Positions 10,181 through 18,222 of a DNA stretch of 19,606 nt are shown piece by piece. The stretch is from Terana coerulea (Eukaryota > Basidiomycota > Agaricomycetes > Polyporales > Phanerochaetaceae). Both the position numbers and the translations under genes were made by a program. The stretch covers positions 1 through 19,606 of the forward strand of contig JAKOGH010000909.1 of the NCBI GenBank assembly GCA_024811115.1, written 5' to 3'. Numbering within the stretch: position 1 is the stretch's first letter; every line of letters starts with the position of its first letter. Below the pieces are notes generated by a model that did no database searches, was not told where the DNA came from, and was given only the letters and a program-made list of their open reading frames with translations.

Positions 10181-10988
10181 GTTCTATCTCGACTCGTGGA
10201 CTCGTGTAAGGTATGTACCTGGCGGGGTCTCATTTGCGGACAGAGTCTAATGAACTTTAAGTCTATATAGGTTGCTCTAGGCAGTCCTGCTGTGGTCTTA
10301 AATCATTTCCCGTCCGCTTTCTTCATCCGCTTTCAGTCTAGCTATTGAGCTCCGGACGCTGCATCTACTGGTTCTCTGGCTTGTGTTCCGCTCGCATGTG
10401 CATTGTCTCTGTACAGCCGTCATCACCGCTCCATTTTGCACCGTACCTTGTTTTCCCTCCAGCATTTGTACTTCTAGCAGCACATTCTCCTTCCTGTATA
10501 TATTTGGCTCGATTGTCTTGGGTTCACTTTCCGATGTTCTCGTGGCTCTCTTGGCGCGTACGGCGTAGATACCCCTCAGCCCCACTTTTATTATGTAAAG
10601 TACAAGTAATCTACTCCGTCTAGTTTCTCGGGTTTAATGTAGCATATAGTAGAATAGCTGTCTGTGATTTTCTGGAAAGATGGGCATATATCGCCCCCAC
10701 ATCCCACCACATCGCGTGCGGTAATCGTTACATAGATTTGCTCGCACTTCTGAGTCGGATTTTATGTCTACAATCTCCTCAGTGACCTGCGCGTGTGCAA
10801 GCCAAACCAGTCGAATACATAACCAGCGAGAAGTGAGACAGAACTCGAATATTCGAACCGACACCGGCGGCGTCTGATGACAATGCCGCCTGGTGGCACC
10901 CCTGGCACCCCTTGTGCACCCCGCTCGTTTCAGGCGTGTTTGCGAAGAACAACCACCACTTACTCGCAGAGATCCTATACTCATCTTT
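10181..10988. other. Intergenic region before the RRM gene
   Basis: No coding gene is supported. The left half is pyrimidine-rich on the plus strand and probably includes the 3' untranslated region of the zinc-finger gene. The right part is the upstream region of the RRM gene and contains two ATGs (10877, 10883) in a different frame from the main start. Confidence 0.55.
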
Positions 10989-12081
10989 ATGGACCAAACA
11001 ACGGGAAACATTCCAGACAATCATCTGTCGTATCCTGCGCCCTGTGGCTCAAAGGACACAACACCTCCGCCAGCTCCGCCAACTCGCCAGCTACTGAGGG
11101 ACCGTCTCTATGTTGGAAATCTGGCCCCTGCAGTCGATGAGTATGTGCTTACCCTGGGCACTAATTTCACTAGCGTTGAATACTAAGCTATGCAGGTACA
11201 CACTGCTGCAAGTCTTCTCGAAATACGGCAAGATCTCGAAGCTGGACTTTCTATTTCATAAATCCGGGCCAATGAAAGGCAAGCCTCGCGGGTACGCGTT
11301 TGTCGAGTATTCCGACGAAAACGTACGTGCCTCTCCTGCTCGCGTTGCCTTTCCTCGCTCATCCCGGGTCTCCCCTCTGCATGTACCCTCGCCACGCCCC
11401 ACCACGCCATCCTTGTTCTCTCGAATGTGTAGACCGGGATTTGAGCCGGCATAGCTGGGACGCAGTCGAACCCGAATACTGATGCGTACATTCTGTAGGA
11501 TGCCGAGAAGGCCCTGCTTTCCGCCCACGACAAGCTCCTACGCGGTCGGAAGCTGGTTGTGACCCGTGCTCAGCAGGCGCCGATGGACTATGCCTCCGGC
11601 TCGCAGGGACGGTATCGACGGAACATGAGCGACATTGGAAAGCCGACGACTCTAAGCCTCATCAAGAGCGTTGGTAGCGGCCGATCAGATGCGTAAGTTG
11701 TCATGAGCGGCTCCATCGAACGTCCAGTCACCGTTTACCCTCAGCACGGGAGACAAAATAGCGAAAATGGAGGCAAAACTGCGACAAATGGAGTCTTCGT
11801 CCTCTGGCTCCTCTCTCGTAGCTCACCCGTCGCTACCTCCGAAGCCTATCGGTGCCGCCTACGCAGCATCTGTCGCGTCTGCCGAGCCGTCACGTCCACA
11901 GCAGAAGCGTACTGTACACCCTCTTCCTGCGCTACCACTGGTGGCCCCACAACCAGTTGCGCCCCGAATGCTGGCTTCGCTGCCTGCCAAGCCTACTGAA
12001 TCGGTGATTGCACCATCACCACGGAGGGTATCGTCCGCCTTAGCAGGGGTGAGGCTCAAGAAGCACAAGGAGCAGGGGTAA
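10989..12081 (+). CDS. RBM18-like RNA-binding protein (single RRM)
   Basis: The exons are 10989-11140, 11196-11322, 11499-11692 and 11745-12081, encoding 269 residues with all junctions in frame. Introns are 55, 176 and 52 nt, with donors GTATGT, GTACGT and GTAAGT. The single RRM lies at about residues 39-117. RNP2 is LYVGNL (40-45) and RNP1 is RGYAFVEY (82-89). The segment LDFLFHKSGPMKGKPRGYAF between the motifs is characteristic of the RBM18 family, whose domain sits near the N terminus. After the RRM, basic and Ser-rich sequence leads to a short amphipathic helix (KIAKMEAKLRQME) and a Pro/Ser-rich basic tail ending KKHKEQG. In this family the tail helix follows the RRM closely, which supports the fourth exon. 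The protein presumably binds RNA in the nucleus. Its exact target is unknown. The ATG context is weak at -3. Confidence 0.9.
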
Positions 12082-12384
12082 AAGCGCGCAGGAGTTGTCC
12101 ACGGCTTCATGATTTTGTGTGTTATTTCTTGGTTTAGTGTATGATATAGACTGGTTTGTGCGCATATGTTCCCTCACAACGACAATTATGATATCCTCTC
12201 GGCGTGAGGTACGCGAGACGTGGGACATTTTGCCCCACCGAGACTCACTAAGGCCGCATAACGATGAGTTCAGGACAGAGATGGATTAATCACCACTGGT
12301 GCTACATGCACGTATTCAAGACAGCCATGGAGATAACAGAATATGCAGAAAGAAAGCGAGAATGGACCCCACCACATAGACACC

Positions 12385-13605
12385 TTAAAATGTGAAGAAC
12401 GACTCCAGCTCCGGCGACTTCGCCACCTTCGATTTGCTCCTTCTTCCCAACAGATTCTCTGAGTTCCTGCGCCGCAGACCCCGCTTCGATCCATTCGGTC
12501 CGTTGAACTCGAAGAACGACACGGCGGAGCCTGAGCGAGGGCTGTCCACCGAGCCACGGGACAGGTCGTCAGTGGAGGACGGATTGATGATCTGTATGTC
12601 GGGCAGGTTCGCGGCGCGTCGTCGCTCGAGCATGCGCTTGATGGGCCGGAACTTGTACTTGCCAGAAGAGCTTCCTGTTGGACCGAGATCCAGAGGGGCG
12701 CGGCCTTCGTGGTAATGAAGGAGGCGAGCGACTTGGTGTGTCGAGACAGGGCTTGCGGGGAGTCCATGAATGTTCCGAGGTACGCTGGGCTTGCTGGTGG
12801 TGTGTCCAAAGGGCCAAGGAAGGGCGTGCTCCGGAATGAGTTGGTGACCGGCGTGGGCGGGAACGTCGAGAAGTCGGGCGTGACGGGCGTAAGCGGGCTT
12901 GGGGCACGGGGACGGTAGCCGGGAGCACGCGGGGTGCGTTCGTAGTCCGAGTCCGAGTACGTGTAGAAGTCTCTGCTGAATGCGGGCGAGCTTGGGGAGG
13001 ACGCGGCAGAGGCGTAGTTCGACGCATATCCGGGAACGTAACTTGATGCATACCCTAAGCCTTCAGGGGCCGTCACGAACGAGCTTGGGCTGCGCCGTTC
13101 CGCAGATGGGCTTGTGGCATATGCTTGCGATGCCAGATTCTAGCCAGGGCGTGAAGAGAGATAAACATAAGAGGGCGGAACACTAACTGCATCATCAGCC
13201 GGGATGCTCAGTTCCATCGGCAGAGCCAACACTTCGTGCAAGTCCGCAAGCGGAGACAGTTAGGGGTGTTGGGATGGGCAGACATTTCGCTTTGTAGGCC
13301 AAAAGCTCGAGTTCACAGAGAATGCCAGCGAGGTCGAGTGCAGAGTTGTCGTGTTCAGTATGATGCAAGGATAACATGTCGCCAGATGGTGTACAATATT
13401 CTTGCGCCCGTGTCGGTACGAGAGTAGCGCTACTGTCAGCTGAGGCAAGCAGAGAACTATATACTAGCCAGCAGTCGGATGAGTCTCGTTCAGTATGTTT
13501 TGCATCCGCCGTTTCGATCGTCAAGCGAGTCCGCGGGGAGGATGCTGAGGCGGAATACCTATGTCGTCCATGCGCACTGGGGGTTGAGGTAAGGCTTGTC
13601 GACAT
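12385..13605 (-). CDS. Ser/Pro-rich protein of unknown function, gene model broken
   Basis: No family is recognised. The 5' frame starts at an ATG at 13605-13603 (MSTSLTSTPSAHGRHRYSAS) and runs to about 13233. A second segment, from about 13139 down to 12690, is rich in Ser, Pro, Tyr and Gly, with repeated SYVPGYASNYAS-like text and TPxTP motifs. The last segment, 12690-12385, continues in another frame with a basic patch (KYKFRPIKRMLERRR) and ends ELESFFTF. The junction of segments one and two is unresolved. A good 46-nt intron (13232-13187, branch CTGAT) leaves an in-frame TAG at 13142-13140. A 91-nt intron (13230-13140) would remove the stop but has a poor donor. Segments two and three differ by one base at the G4 run at 12695-12698. 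The protein is probably largely disordered. Whether segment one belongs to this gene is uncertain. Confidence 0.5.
12695..12698 (-). other. Probable one-base frame break in the Ser/Pro-rich gene
   Basis: On the coding strand the frame reads SLASFITTKAAP up to a C4 run. The downstream protein-like frame (LDLGPTGSSSGKYKFRP) needs one more C to continue. The unshifted frame stays open but turns into low-quality Cys/Trp-rich sequence running past the expected stop. An intron with a non-consensus donor cannot be excluded. Confidence 0.5.
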
Positions 13606-13679
13606 AGTTGCTGAAGGCGGCCTAAGGTCCTGGCATACGAGGTTGTGGTTGAGGTAGAGCCGCGGAGAGCCAAGGTTAA

Positions 13680-13727
13680 CTGACAGCTGACGGCAGGTCG
13701 GTCGACCGGCCTATCCCCGGCTGTCAG
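13680..13727. promoter_or_regulatory. Coaxial palindrome in a divergent promoter
   Basis: Outer arms CTGACAGC (13680-13687) and GCTGTCAG (13720-13727) share exactly the same centre as an inner 10-bp perfect palindrome, CGGTCGACCG (13699-13708). About 18 of the 24 arm positions pair. It sits between the Ser/Pro-rich gene (-) and profilin (+), 245 bp before the profilin TATA box. It could bind a dimeric regulator. The inner part has CGG/CCG ends like fungal Zn2Cys6 sites, but that is inference. Confidence 0.5.
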
Positions 13728-13971
13728 CGTTCCCGCCGCACGTCAGTTCGCCCGCCGCGCGCGCACCTTCTCCTCTTGAGCCTCGCTCGTCGTCCGCGTC
13801 GAAAGTCTTGTCGTCGCCGCCGTTGACCCTGCCACCGACGTCGGGCCCAGATGAAGAGTGCAGCGGACGAAATCGTCTGATCCGGACTCGCGATCATGCA
13901 TTATCTCTGGGCGATCTCCGAGACCGGCTGAACGACCGCCCTGCCTCGAACGAGCAGTGCTGCTTGCACTC

Positions 13972-13978
13972 TATATAA
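13972..13978 (+). promoter_or_regulatory. TATA box of profilin
   Basis: TATATAA lies 113 bp upstream of the profilin ATG and is followed by a long pyrimidine-rich tract (about 13990-14065). This is a typical layout for a highly expressed fungal gene. Confidence 0.7.
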
Positions 13979-14090
13979 CGCTAGACACACCTCTTTCTTC
14001 CAGTTTGTCACCACCGCTCGTCTCTTTCTCTGTCCCCTTTCCATCCTAATTTGCTCTTTGACTCTCCCAGTTACCGTTTCTTGATTCAGA

Positions 14091-14646
14091 ATGTCGTGGC
14101 AAGGTGCGCCCTCATCATGTAAGGTAAAGAAGGACATCGCTAACGCGAGGACTTCGTGGCGGTTAGCATACGTCGACACCAACCTCGTAGGATCTGGTAT
14201 GGTCCAACAGGCTGCGATTCTCGGCCAGCAGGGCGGTGTCTGGGCTACGTCCGCGGGCTTCACTGTGCGTTTCATCCACCCCGGTCAATGTCTGATTTAA
14301 CGCGATCTCGTGGATAGCTTTCCCCAGAGGAACAGAAGGCTATCGTCTCTGGGTATAGCAACCCTGCTGCGGTGCAGGCCAACGGCATTCGTGCTGCCGG
14401 GCAGAAATACTTCACTCTTCAGGCCAACGAACGCAGTATTTATGGCAAGAAATCAGTGCGTATCGTCTTTGCTCTTCCACAACGCCGTGCAGCTTATAGG
14501 TTAACTTGTTTCAGGCTGATGGTATTGTTATTGTCAAGACGAAGCAGGCTATCCTCGTGGCTATCTACAAGGCCCCAATACAAGCACCAGAGGCTACCCC
14601 CGTGGTCGAAGGTCTTGCGGATTACTTGATTAGCGTCAACTACTAA
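14091..14646 (+). CDS. Profilin, actin-monomer-binding protein
   Basis: The exons are 14091-14103, 14167-14264, 14318-14455 and 14515-14646, encoding 126 residues, the usual length of fungal profilin. Introns are 63, 53 and 59 nt with branch sites CTAAC, CTGAT and TTAAC. The protein starts MSWQAYVDTNLVGSG. It continues with the conserved core AAILGQQGGVWATSAGF, the LSPEEQKAIV helix start, KYFTLQANERSIYGKK, and the strand DGIVIVKTKQAILVAIY. It ends DYLISVNY, where many relatives have GY. The N- and C-terminal helices that form the poly-proline site are both present. Profilin binds G-actin and promotes nucleotide exchange and formin-driven filament growth in the cytoplasm. The gene has a TATA box and a CT-rich leader, is divergent from the Ser/Pro-rich gene and convergent with the hemerythrin gene. 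No defects are seen. Confidence 0.97.
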
Positions 14647-15031
14647 GATGAATGAGACCGCAAACAACGGAAGCAATGGAAGGGACATAATCAAGCTGTA
14701 AACTTGCTGCAATCATACTCAGAGCGGGCAGGAGATGGAACAACCACTGTAATCGATATTTGTTTCAACATGAGAAATCTCGAGATCTCTCCTACATCCG
14801 ACAATGTCGAGCAATGTTAAGCGCAACCTCCAATCACTGGTGTACTCAGCGCATGCGCTTGTTCTGGTCATCTCGATCGACCGAGACCAGTCAGCGAGTA
14901 TATCAGGTGAGTTTAGCCTAGTACAGCCGAGGATGCTTCCCATCCCAACATGCATGTTGATCCAAGCAATGATATTACACAATAATACACGTTAGTTTGT
15001 GTTCATATAGCAGCCGTCGCTCCAGCCGCGG
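14647..15031. other. Convergent intergenic region, profilin / hemerythrin
   Basis: This 385-bp stretch between two stop codons facing each other must hold both 3' untranslated regions. No gene or clear structured element is seen. Confidence 0.6.
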
Positions 15032-15930
15032 TTAATGTCCGCCATCTGCTGCACGGCCGGCAGCTGCGTCGTGGTCCCGATGCTTCAGCTCTTCCTTTGC
15101 AGAAGCCTTCTCGTCTTCAGTCGGGAATTGCGCAAATGCATCGAGGAGCGCGTCGATGGGAAGAGCTAGGAAGCCAGCCAGAGTTTCGTATGGTGGCTTG
15201 TTAGGGGCACCCGGGTGCGCTCTGTCGACACAATGTTAGTAAACTTCTGCGCGGCATCATGATCAGCGTGACCCGTACCTTGTAGGAACAAACTTCTTGG
15301 TCTTCTTGAAGGAGGCGGCAGCCGCCTTGCTGCCATCCTCGCCAATACACGGCTCAAGTGCTGGGAGATCGTCAATCTCTTCGTCGTCGTTGTGGTGGTG
15401 CAGCGATTTCATCATCGTATCGAGCAGGGACGTGAACTCAGGTGTGCCTGCCTGCATACCTCGAGCTTGTACAGCTGCTGTTTTACGCTCTAAAACTGTA
15501 GCTCAGATACGTACGTCTGGTCAACGTGTAAGTGACGGACCTGATGCTCAGCTCGGTCGTGGTCGGCCAGCTTCTTGCCCTTCTCGCCGAGATGCTTCTC
15601 CATCAAAGGGTACACGACAATCTCCTCGCCTACGGCATGTCGGGCAATCTCCCAGCGCAGCTGGTTGGCCCAGCGGGCGCATGCGTCGAGGTCGCCCCGA
15701 TTTTGTGCGCTGGTATTGGTCGTGGTACTCGTACATCTACAGGCGATGGTGAGCTTTCTGTCGTGCTTCAGTGATATATATATGCTGACCTCTTCGTGAT
15801 CCTCCTTGATAGCTTCAAACAGAGTCTTCTGGGACATGTTGCGTACGGCTAGTAGTGTGACAGGGATACGGCTGGAGGTGCAGAAGGTAGAGCGACGGAA
15901 AGTGGAGGTGAAAAGTGTGCGGGACAGCAT
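15032..15930 (-). CDS. Hemerythrin-like HHE domain protein, two one-base frame breaks
   Basis: The exons are 15930-15790, 15736-15541, 15489-15279 and 15221-15032. Introns are 53, 51 and 57 nt, the last with a perfect CTAAC branch. With one extra base ignored near 15695-15704 and one missing base allowed at 15458-15460, it reads as 245 residues. His and acidic ligand candidates appear in order: EDHEEMYEYHDQY, the conserved WANQLRWEIARHAVGEEIVV, PLMEKHL, DHDRAEHQ, and the more degenerate HHHNDDEEIDDLPALE. The ending (VPTRAHPGAPNKPPYE, then LAGFLALPIDALLDAF) is typical of the fungal family. Such proteins carry a di-iron four-helix bundle; roles in oxygen, NO or iron handling are suggested for the family but not proven. 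The first 31 residues are rich in Arg, Ser, Thr and Phe with no acidic residue, like a mitochondrial leader. A second ATG at 15837 would give the bare domain. Confidence 0.85.
15458..15460 (-). other. Frame break 2 in the hemerythrin gene (base missing)
   Basis: On the coding strand VKQQLYKLE is followed directly by MQAGTPEFTSLL, both typical of the family, but the two are one base out of step. A GTATGC here is too close to any AG to form a normal intron. Confidence 0.7.
15695..15704 (-). other. Frame break 1 in the hemerythrin gene (extra base)
   Basis: MYEYHDQYQRTKS reads in the frame set by the splice site, while DLDACARWANQLRW reads one base later. One surplus base in the adjoining runs (AAAA then GGGG on the coding strand) explains this. 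Without the correction translation would stop about 45 codons later. Confidence 0.75.
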
Positions 15931-15957
15931 AATAAGCTCAAGATCCGTGCAGGCAGG

Positions 15958-15964
15958 TTATATA
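15958..15964 (-). promoter_or_regulatory. TATA box of the hemerythrin gene
   Basis: TATATAA on the minus strand lies only 28 bp before the first ATG (15930). A start about 30 nt downstream of it would begin transcription at or after that ATG, which favours the second ATG at 15837 for at least part of the messages. Confidence 0.55.
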
Positions 15965-16612
15965 GGTCGAGCAGACGCTGCATGCATTATTTAAGACCAT
16001 CTTGACGGACTGCAGTAAGTGGAGAGAGTGAGAGGTGACGTTCACATCCAGGTGTTCTCGATAGTGACGTACCCTCCAGCCAATGATTGGACAGCAATTT
16101 CACATCCTGCAATCCTACACACCTTCCTTTTATGACCGCTGCGTACTGATCCCATCAATATTATGCGCTTGGCGCCTTCGCAAGCGTCCGTGCACTGCCA
16201 GTGCGCAGGCTGTCCGGACATCATCCTCACCGAGTTGTGCTGGCGACAATCTTACACGTTTATGCGCAGGTTGATCAGATAATTTTATTATTATGCCATT
16301 GCGCGGATGCCTGGGCTAGACAAATGCCGCAACATCCGCGAGTACAGGAACGGTCTCAGGTCGCCTTCATCTTTGATGCTGCAGGCTGGGTGCTCCGTCT
16401 GGACTCGGTGCGTTTTCATGTCCTCGACAGATGCTCTGAACGCCTTTATTTCGAGCAATGAGCAGCACAGCCAACAGCAACGGTATCCAAGGGTGTACCT
16501 CACCTGTGCGCACAATGAGATCGCTTCGCACAGCATATACTGTGACCCCATCACATCAGCACCCCTTCCTGAAACATCACTGCGTCCGCGTCTTGATGTC
16601 ACGCCCTCCCCG
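15965..16612. other. Divergent intergenic region, hemerythrin / four-TM gene
   Basis: No gene is supported in this part. Open frames on both strands are short and lack bias or motifs. It must hold the upstream control regions of both divergent genes. Confidence 0.5.
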
Positions 16613-16620
16613 TATATAAA
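16613..16620 (+). promoter_or_regulatory. TATA box of the four-TM gene
   Basis: TATATAAA lies 209 bp upstream of the ATG at 16829 and is followed by a strongly pyrimidine-rich stretch (about 16655-16760), a common arrangement at fungal transcription starts. Confidence 0.6.
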
Positions 16621-16828
16621 CCTCGATCCGCCCACAATGAAACCCTTAGGCTGGTCCCTACCCTTTCGCCACTTGGCTTTTTCTTCGCTTTCACGACACT
16701 TTCGTTATTTCGCTTGGTCTACCCTATTTTCCCTTCGAAGTCCACCTTTTCCTCAAAGTTCTCTTACGAACGAGTCAACTTCATCACCGCCAGTCTCTCA
16801 TTTTTAACGACTTGTTACGCGATTGAAA

Positions 16829-17746
16829 ATGGGTTACGTCCGCTCCCGCAAGTTCTGCTGCTGCCTGCCAGTCAGGTTCGGTGTCTTCTGCATGGCCCTC
16901 CTCGGTCTGGTCGGTGGAGGATTCTTCGGTGTCGCTGGATGGATCCAAGTCCACAGATATTGTGAGTCCTTCGAGCATATTTTCCTGAGTTGTTTCTGAG
17001 CCTTGCATGCTTCAGTCGCTGGACAGCTCGATCTGAGCACCCATGAGAAGCTCGGCCTTGGTTCGTCTCGCTCTCCTACACCTGGTTCGCCCTCATCGCC
17101 ATCGTCGGGTAAGCACGCGCCTCGCCCTGTTTCACCTGTCGAAACAAGCGCTGATCTTGACTCCGACCCTAGCCTCGCCGGAGCTCTGAGCAGGAAGTAC
17201 GGCGCCATCAGCTTCTACGCCTACACCGTCACCGTCAACACCCTGCTCATTATCGCCGTCGGCATCTACTTCGTCTGGACCCTGTTCCACGGCCGCCAGG
17301 ACAAGGCCGTGACCAAGTGCGTCAACGGTGCGAACGGCGAGCTCGGCGACATTAAGCACTGGTTCTGCCACGCCGGCTTTGATGCCATCCGTGTCGTGCT
17401 TGTCATCGTCTTCGTGATCATCTGGTGCTTCCAGATCGGTACGTACACTTCTCAATTCCCAGAATTTGCTTGTCTGAATGTTGGGTTTGCAGCCGGTATT
17501 TTCATCGTCTTCGACTACCTCGGCCAGCTCAAGGAGGAGTACGAGGCCGCCGACGAGGAGGCGAAGAAGAACCCGACGTTCATCGTCCAAGCGCCCACGC
17601 CCAACAACGCCCCCGCCATGCGCACCACCTACGACGCCACCCCTTACGAGCCCAATGCCAACCCCAACAATGGCGGCTGGGCGTCCGCCAAGTCCCCGTA
17701 CGGCTTCACCCAGCCTGAGACCGCTCAGGTTGGTAACCGGGCGTGA
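16829..17746 (+). CDS. Four-transmembrane (tetraspan/MARVEL-like) membrane protein
   Basis: The exons are 16829-16961, 17016-17108, 17173-17438 and 17493-17746. Introns are 54, 64 and 54 nt with donors GTGAGT, GTAAGC and GTACGT. With one missing base restored near 17057 the protein is about 248 residues. A basic, Cys-rich start (MGYVRSRKFCCCLP) leads into TM1 (about 17-38). TM2 begins WFVSLSYTWFALIAIVG, TM3 begins SFYAYTVTVNTLLIIAVGIY, and TM4 (VVLVIVFVIIWCFQ, then IFIVFDYL) spans the last intron. A loop with two Cys (KCVNGANGE, then HWFCHAGF) lies between TM3 and TM4. The tail, after DYLGQLKEEYEAADEEAKK, is Asn/Pro/Tyr-rich and probably cytoplasmic. The CCC cluster could be palmitoylated. 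The four-helix layout is clear but the family is not: MARVEL-like is a guess from topology. Function is unknown. The ATG has A at -3. Confidence 0.82.
17057..17058 (+). other. One-base frame break in the four-TM gene
   Basis: STHEKLGL reads in the frame set by the first splice site. The obvious TM2 coding sequence (WFVSLSYTWFALI) starts one base out of step, and only this second frame joins correctly through the next intron to GLAGALSRKYG. The unshifted frame gives Ser/Pro-rich text in place of a membrane helix. One base is missing around CCTTGG. Confidence 0.75.
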
Positions 17747-18222
17747 GCGTGTGGGAGGATAGTGAAAGGGTGAACAGGTAGCGATAGAGGGTATCATGCA
17801 AAGGCTGCGCGATGTCTTCCCATTTGTGGACTTCAGAGTAGACCCAAGTTTTATTTTCTTCCAATAATGATTGTCGTGATCGTGAACATTTCTGCTGTTG
17901 CTGTGAGTTGAGAGCACCCGTATTGTGAGCACGAACGGTCCAACCGTAATCTCCAAACGTTGCTCAGTAACTTGACTAGATGTGACCGAAGGTTCGTTGA
18001 ATGTCAGCCGATCCGAACTTTATATACAGTAATCTCCCCGCGCAGTGAGTAATCGCCGGACCGCCGCGGATGGTTGAGTCATGCCTTTCATCTGGATGCT
18101 GCATGGGTATATGTAATGCATTCCTATCCGTATAAGTGGGTATGCTACATGGTATGTGATATATAGTACTACATGTACTAAGTGTGGTTGGGTATATGAT
18201 ACTATGTGCGTATTCTGGCTTT
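17747..18222. other. Convergent intergenic region, four-TM gene / amylase
   Basis: No gene is supported. It holds both 3' untranslated regions. Part of it (about 18120-18210) is rich in TATG/ACATG-like words and includes the inverted repeat TAGTAC-TACAT-GTACTA (18164-18180), which could form a small hairpin in the amylase message. Confidence 0.55.

Noticed and set aside
10840..10880. B-box-like sequence (GGTTCGAATAT on the minus strand), possible tRNA
   Set aside because: No matching A box, acceptor stem or anticodon arm at the right distance.
17132..17956. Long minus-strand open frame (274 codons)
   Set aside because: It is antisense to the four-TM gene exons; its Val/Gly/Asp-rich text is the mirror of GC-rich coding bias.
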